The notes beneath the pieces were generated by a model, which had not been told where the DNA came from, ran no database searches, and was given only the letters and a program-made list of their open reading frames with translations. A DNA stretch of 61,574 nt, taken from the NCBI GenBank assembly GCA_035575035.1, contig DATLYH010000027.1, forward strand, positions 1 through 61,574, in the 5' to 3' direction. The DNA is from DATLYH01 sp035575035. Its GTDB lineage: Bacteria > Planctomycetota > Planctomycetia > Gemmatales > Gemmataceae. Below are positions 59,508-61,574 of this stretch, piece after piece. A program made the position numbers and the translations under genes. Each line of letters starts with the position of its first letter. The stretch's first letter is position 1.

Positions 59508-60164
59508 ATGCCCCTGATCCCGCATCGGTTCCTGTTCCGCATCGCCTATCCCTGCCGTTACGTCAAGGACATGCCGCGCGAGCAGGATGACGGCCTGGTG
59601 GAGTTGCCCGAGTCATGCCGGATCGACAACTTCGCTGGCCTCGACGAGAAGCGCAACTTCGCCGACGTGCGTCTGGCGTGGAACGAGCTAGGGCTGGGGC
59701 TGCAAGTCGAGGTGCGGGGCAAGGAGCAGCTGCCGCAGGGCGACGCCGCCCGGCCGCGCGGCTCCGACGGCCTGACCCTCTGGATCGACACGCGCCAGGC
59801 ACGCGGCAGCCACCGCGCCAGCCGCTATTGCCACCAGTTCCACTTCCTGCCGACCGGCGGCGGCCCCGAGCGCGAGGAGCCGGTCTTTGCCCAGACCAAG
59901 ATCAACCGGGCGCTGCAAGACGCCCCGCTGTGCGCCCCCGGCGCTGTGCCGTTCCGCAGCACCCCCCGCAAAGGCGGATATCGGCTGGAGGCGTTCTTGC
60001 CGGCAGCCGTGCTCAATGGCTTCGACCCAGAGCAGAACCCGCGGCTGGGATTCTTCTACGCCGTCCGCGATGCCGAGCTGGGCGAGCAGCTCCTGAGCGC
60101 CGATTCCGACTTCCCCTATTGGGAAGACCCGAGCCTCTGGAGCGTGCTGGAGCTGGTGCGGTAA
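59508..60164 (+). CDS. CBM9/DOMON-like domain protein
   Basis: This 218-aa protein is one beta-rich domain: RNFADVRLAWNELGLGLQVEV, SDGLTLWIDTRQ, YRLEAFLPAAVLNGF and RLGFFYAVRDAEL. It shares this layout with the lipoprotein near 45.7 kb but has no signal peptide, so it may be cytoplasmic. Ligand unknown. GGAGG precedes the ATG. Confidence 0.75.
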   Translation: MPLIPHRFLFRIAYPCRYVKDMPREQDDGLVELPESCRIDNFAGLDEKRNFADVRLAWNELGLGLQVEVRGKEQLPQGDAARPRGSDGLTLWIDTRQARGSHRASRYCHQFHFLPTGGGPEREEPVFAQTKINRALQDAPLCAPGAVPFRSTPRKGGYRLEAFLPAAVLNGFDPEQNPRLGFFYAVRDAELGEQLLSADSDFPYWEDPSLWSVLELVR

Positions 60165-60191
60165 ATGCAACCGGCACCCTCCAGGTGCCGT

Positions 60192-60247
60192 CCGCTTGCG
60201 ACTTGGCACGCCGGCCCCCCAAGAACGGGTGCCAAAGCCGCAAGCGG
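60192..60247. terminator. Imperfect palindrome between convergent genes
   Basis: Arms CCGCTTGCGACTTGGCA and TGCCAAAGCCGCAAGCGG pair with a few mismatches around a 21-nt loop. It belongs to the GCGGCTTAGCG repeat family and may end transcription from both sides. No T-tract. Confidence 0.45.
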
Positions 60248-60284
60248 CCCCGACGACGGACGAGTCGGTATTCCCCGGAACCGA

Positions 60285-61115
60285 TCACGGGTTGCTGGAC
60301 ACCTGGACGACCAACTCGTTGAACTCCACGGTCGTCTGCTTGCCGGCCTGAACAAGGATGCGGCGGCTCTCGGTCTGGGTCCGGCCGTTGCGCTGCACCT
60401 CGGCCTTCAGCGTGTAGGCGTAGGTCTTTCCCACTTCCAGCGGCGGCGTCTGGAACGACCGGGTGTCCGAGGTCAGCGTGCAGAGGACCTCATCGACATA
60501 GAGCCGGGCGTCTGCCGGCAGCCGGACGGTAATGCGGGCCGGAGCGGTTGGCGGCGCATTCAGGGGACCGAAATCGACCCGGGTCACCTCGCCGGCCCGG
60601 AAGGAGACACGCCGGGTTTCCGAAACGGTTTTGCCGTCGCGGATCGCCTCGGCCTTGAAGGTGTAGAAGTACTCGCGCCCCGGCTCCAGCTGGGGGGTCA
60701 GGAACGACTGGGTGGTGGAAGTCAACGCGACCGGCTCGCCATCCACGTACAGCCGGGCGTCGGCGGCCAGGGCGACCTGGATGGTGGCCGACTTCGGCGC
60801 CGACGTGCCCTGGTTGGCCGGCTTTGGCGCGGGCTTGTCCGGAGCGGCCGGCTTCGGGGCCGGCTCTACCGTCGCCGCCTGCACCACGACCCCTCCACAG
60901 CCAAAGCAGCCAAAGCAACCGCCGCAGCAGGCCCAGCAGCTGGCGAACCCAGCGCAGCCGAAGCAGCCGCAGCCCCAACAGCCACAGCCCCAACAGCCGC
61001 AGCCCCAGCAGCCGTGACAGCCCCAGCAGCCGTGACAACTCCAACAGCCACGACAACCCCAATCGGGGGTCGCCGTTGAAGCCGTCAACATGGTAGCCAG
61101 CACTACGCTATACAT
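60285..61115 (-). CDS. Cys-rich repeat protein with two TIGR03000 domains
   Basis: This 276-aa protein has a short N-terminal hydrophobic segment, then residues about 20-75 with about twenty Cys in a WGC-x-GC and GCWGC pattern, a Pro/Ala/Lys linker (80-108), and two TIGR03000 domains (about 110-185 and 190-265; ALAADARLYVDGEPVAL and RLPADARLYVDEVL, each with TPPLE/TPQLE and a TRVDF-like end). TIGR03000 is restricted to planctomycetes and has unknown function. GAGGAGGGATTGACTG precedes the ATG. It is probably exported; the Cys repeats may bind metal or crosslink. Confidence 0.85.
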   Translation of the reverse strand: MYSVVLATMLTASTATPDWGCRGCWSCHGCWGCHGCWGCGCWGCGCWGCGCFGCAGFASCWACCGGCFGCFGCGGVVVQAATVEPAPKPAAPDKPAPKPANQGTSAPKSATIQVALAADARLYVDGEPVALTSTTQSFLTPQLEPGREYFYTFKAEAIRDGKTVSETRRVSFRAGEVTRVDFGPLNAPPTAPARITVRLPADARLYVDEVLCTLTSDTRSFQTPPLEVGKTYAYTLKAEVQRNGRTQTESRRILVQAGKQTTVEFNELVVQVSSNP

Positions 61116-61311
61116 CAGTCAATCCCTCCTCACGATGAGAGTGAAGCCGGGCCGCGCGGGAAACCCGGGCGCCTTCGCTAAATCGTTCGCATGAGGAGCT
61201 TTGGGCAGATCGACTTCCTACGCTAACAACAACCAATCCACCGAGTCAAAATTAATCTGGGCAATTTCCGCAAAATGTAGGAATGATTATGCCGGTGACA
61301 AGACCAGTAGC

Positions 61312-61504
61312 GGCCCGGAGCGTCAGCGACGGGTCCTCCGAGCCCGGAGCGTTAGCGACGGGTCCTCTGAGCCCGGAGCGCTAGCGACGGGGCCCGTCGC
61401 TGACGCCCGTCGCTGACGCTCCGGGCTCTGAAAGAATCATTCCGGGTACTCTGAGCCCGGAGCGCTAGCGACGGGTCCTCCGAGCCCGGAGCGTTAGCGA
61501 CGGG
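61312..61504. repeat. Cluster of six GCCCGGAGCGTCAGCGACGG repeats, one inverted
   Basis: Direct copies lie at about 61312, 61339, 61368, 61453 and 61481, and inverted copies at about 61395-61428 (CGTCGCTGACGCTCCGGGCTC). Variants CGTTAGCGAC and CGCTAGCGAC occur. The rest of the 460-bp region before the Cys-rich gene holds no gene. Confidence 0.9.
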
Positions 61505-61574
61505 GAAGACTTGGTCAGGTTGTCCGCCTGCGATAGCATGTCCTGATGAGACATAGGGGAAGACCGTCGAGGGA

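Overview
The window looks like chromosomal DNA of a GC-rich planctomycete, most like the Gemmataceae. The markers are a DUF1549/DUF1553 cytochrome-like protein with a DUF1501 Tat protein, a DUF1559 pseudopilin-like protein followed by a small lipoprotein, a protein with two TIGR03000 domains, an ECF sigma factor next to a transmembrane Ser/Thr kinase, menaquinone synthesis by the futalosine route (mqnA, mqnC), and families of short palindromic repeats both between and inside genes. No phage, insertion sequence, CRISPR array or rRNA operon was seen. There is one tRNA (Gly, anticodon CCC).

Layout. 1-8.5 kb: a large membrane-anchored protein cut by the window edge, a lone pntAA, a porin, and two c-type cytochrome proteins. 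8.9-18.5 kb: a trehalose synthase/maltokinase fusion, then the DUF1549/1553 and DUF1501 pair, which is split by a PIN-toxin module with a decayed tandem copy of its antitoxin, then an RluA-type pseudouridine synthase. 18.8-24.4 kb: a kinase with an N-terminal zinc anti-sigma motif next to its ECF sigma factor, a scar where two gene fragments (SLC13 transporter and Calx-beta protein) meet tail to tail, a second ECF sigma factor and a yeast-type cytosine deaminase. 25.0-33.4 kb: a giant alpha-2-macroglobulin, an alpha-toroid/HEAT-like protein and a TPR lipoprotein. 33.6-40.1 kb: PilZ protein, tRNA, glycine-rich secreted protein, ABC ATPase, mqnC, mqnA, der. 40.2-49.4 kb: an OFA-type MFS transporter, pxpA and pxpC without pxpB, a 2-hydroxyacid dehydrogenase, a CBM9-like lipoprotein, and ptsP. 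49.4-61.6 kb: hypothetical proteins, a PQQ-propeller remnant, a PEP mutase/isocitrate lyase family enzyme, gnd and zwf (pentose phosphate entry), DUF1559 protein and lipoprotein, nadA, a second CBM9-like protein and a Cys-rich TIGR03000 protein.

The most exciting signal is in the alpha-2-macroglobulin. The reading frame is open for 1811 codons except for one TGA (29009-29011). That TGA sits exactly where the family's thioester cysteine should be: the sequence reads G-(TGA)-F-E-Q where CxEQ is expected. The coding frame continues intact for 481 more codons through the thioester and receptor-like domains. Starting 8 nt after the TGA there is a hairpin of 16 positions (15 paired, one mismatch) with a 14-nt loop, placed as a bacterial SECIS element would be. 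The simplest exciting reading is a selenocysteine thioester protein. The simplest dull reading is a recent Cys-to-stop mutation or a sequence error. Nothing in the window encodes selenocysteine machinery, so this must be settled elsewhere in the genome.

A second theme is palindromic repeats inside coding sequence. The kinase carries two in-frame insertions (one in the catalytic domain between predicted strands 4 and 5, one in the juxtamembrane linker) and ptsP carries one. All are read through as protein linkers.
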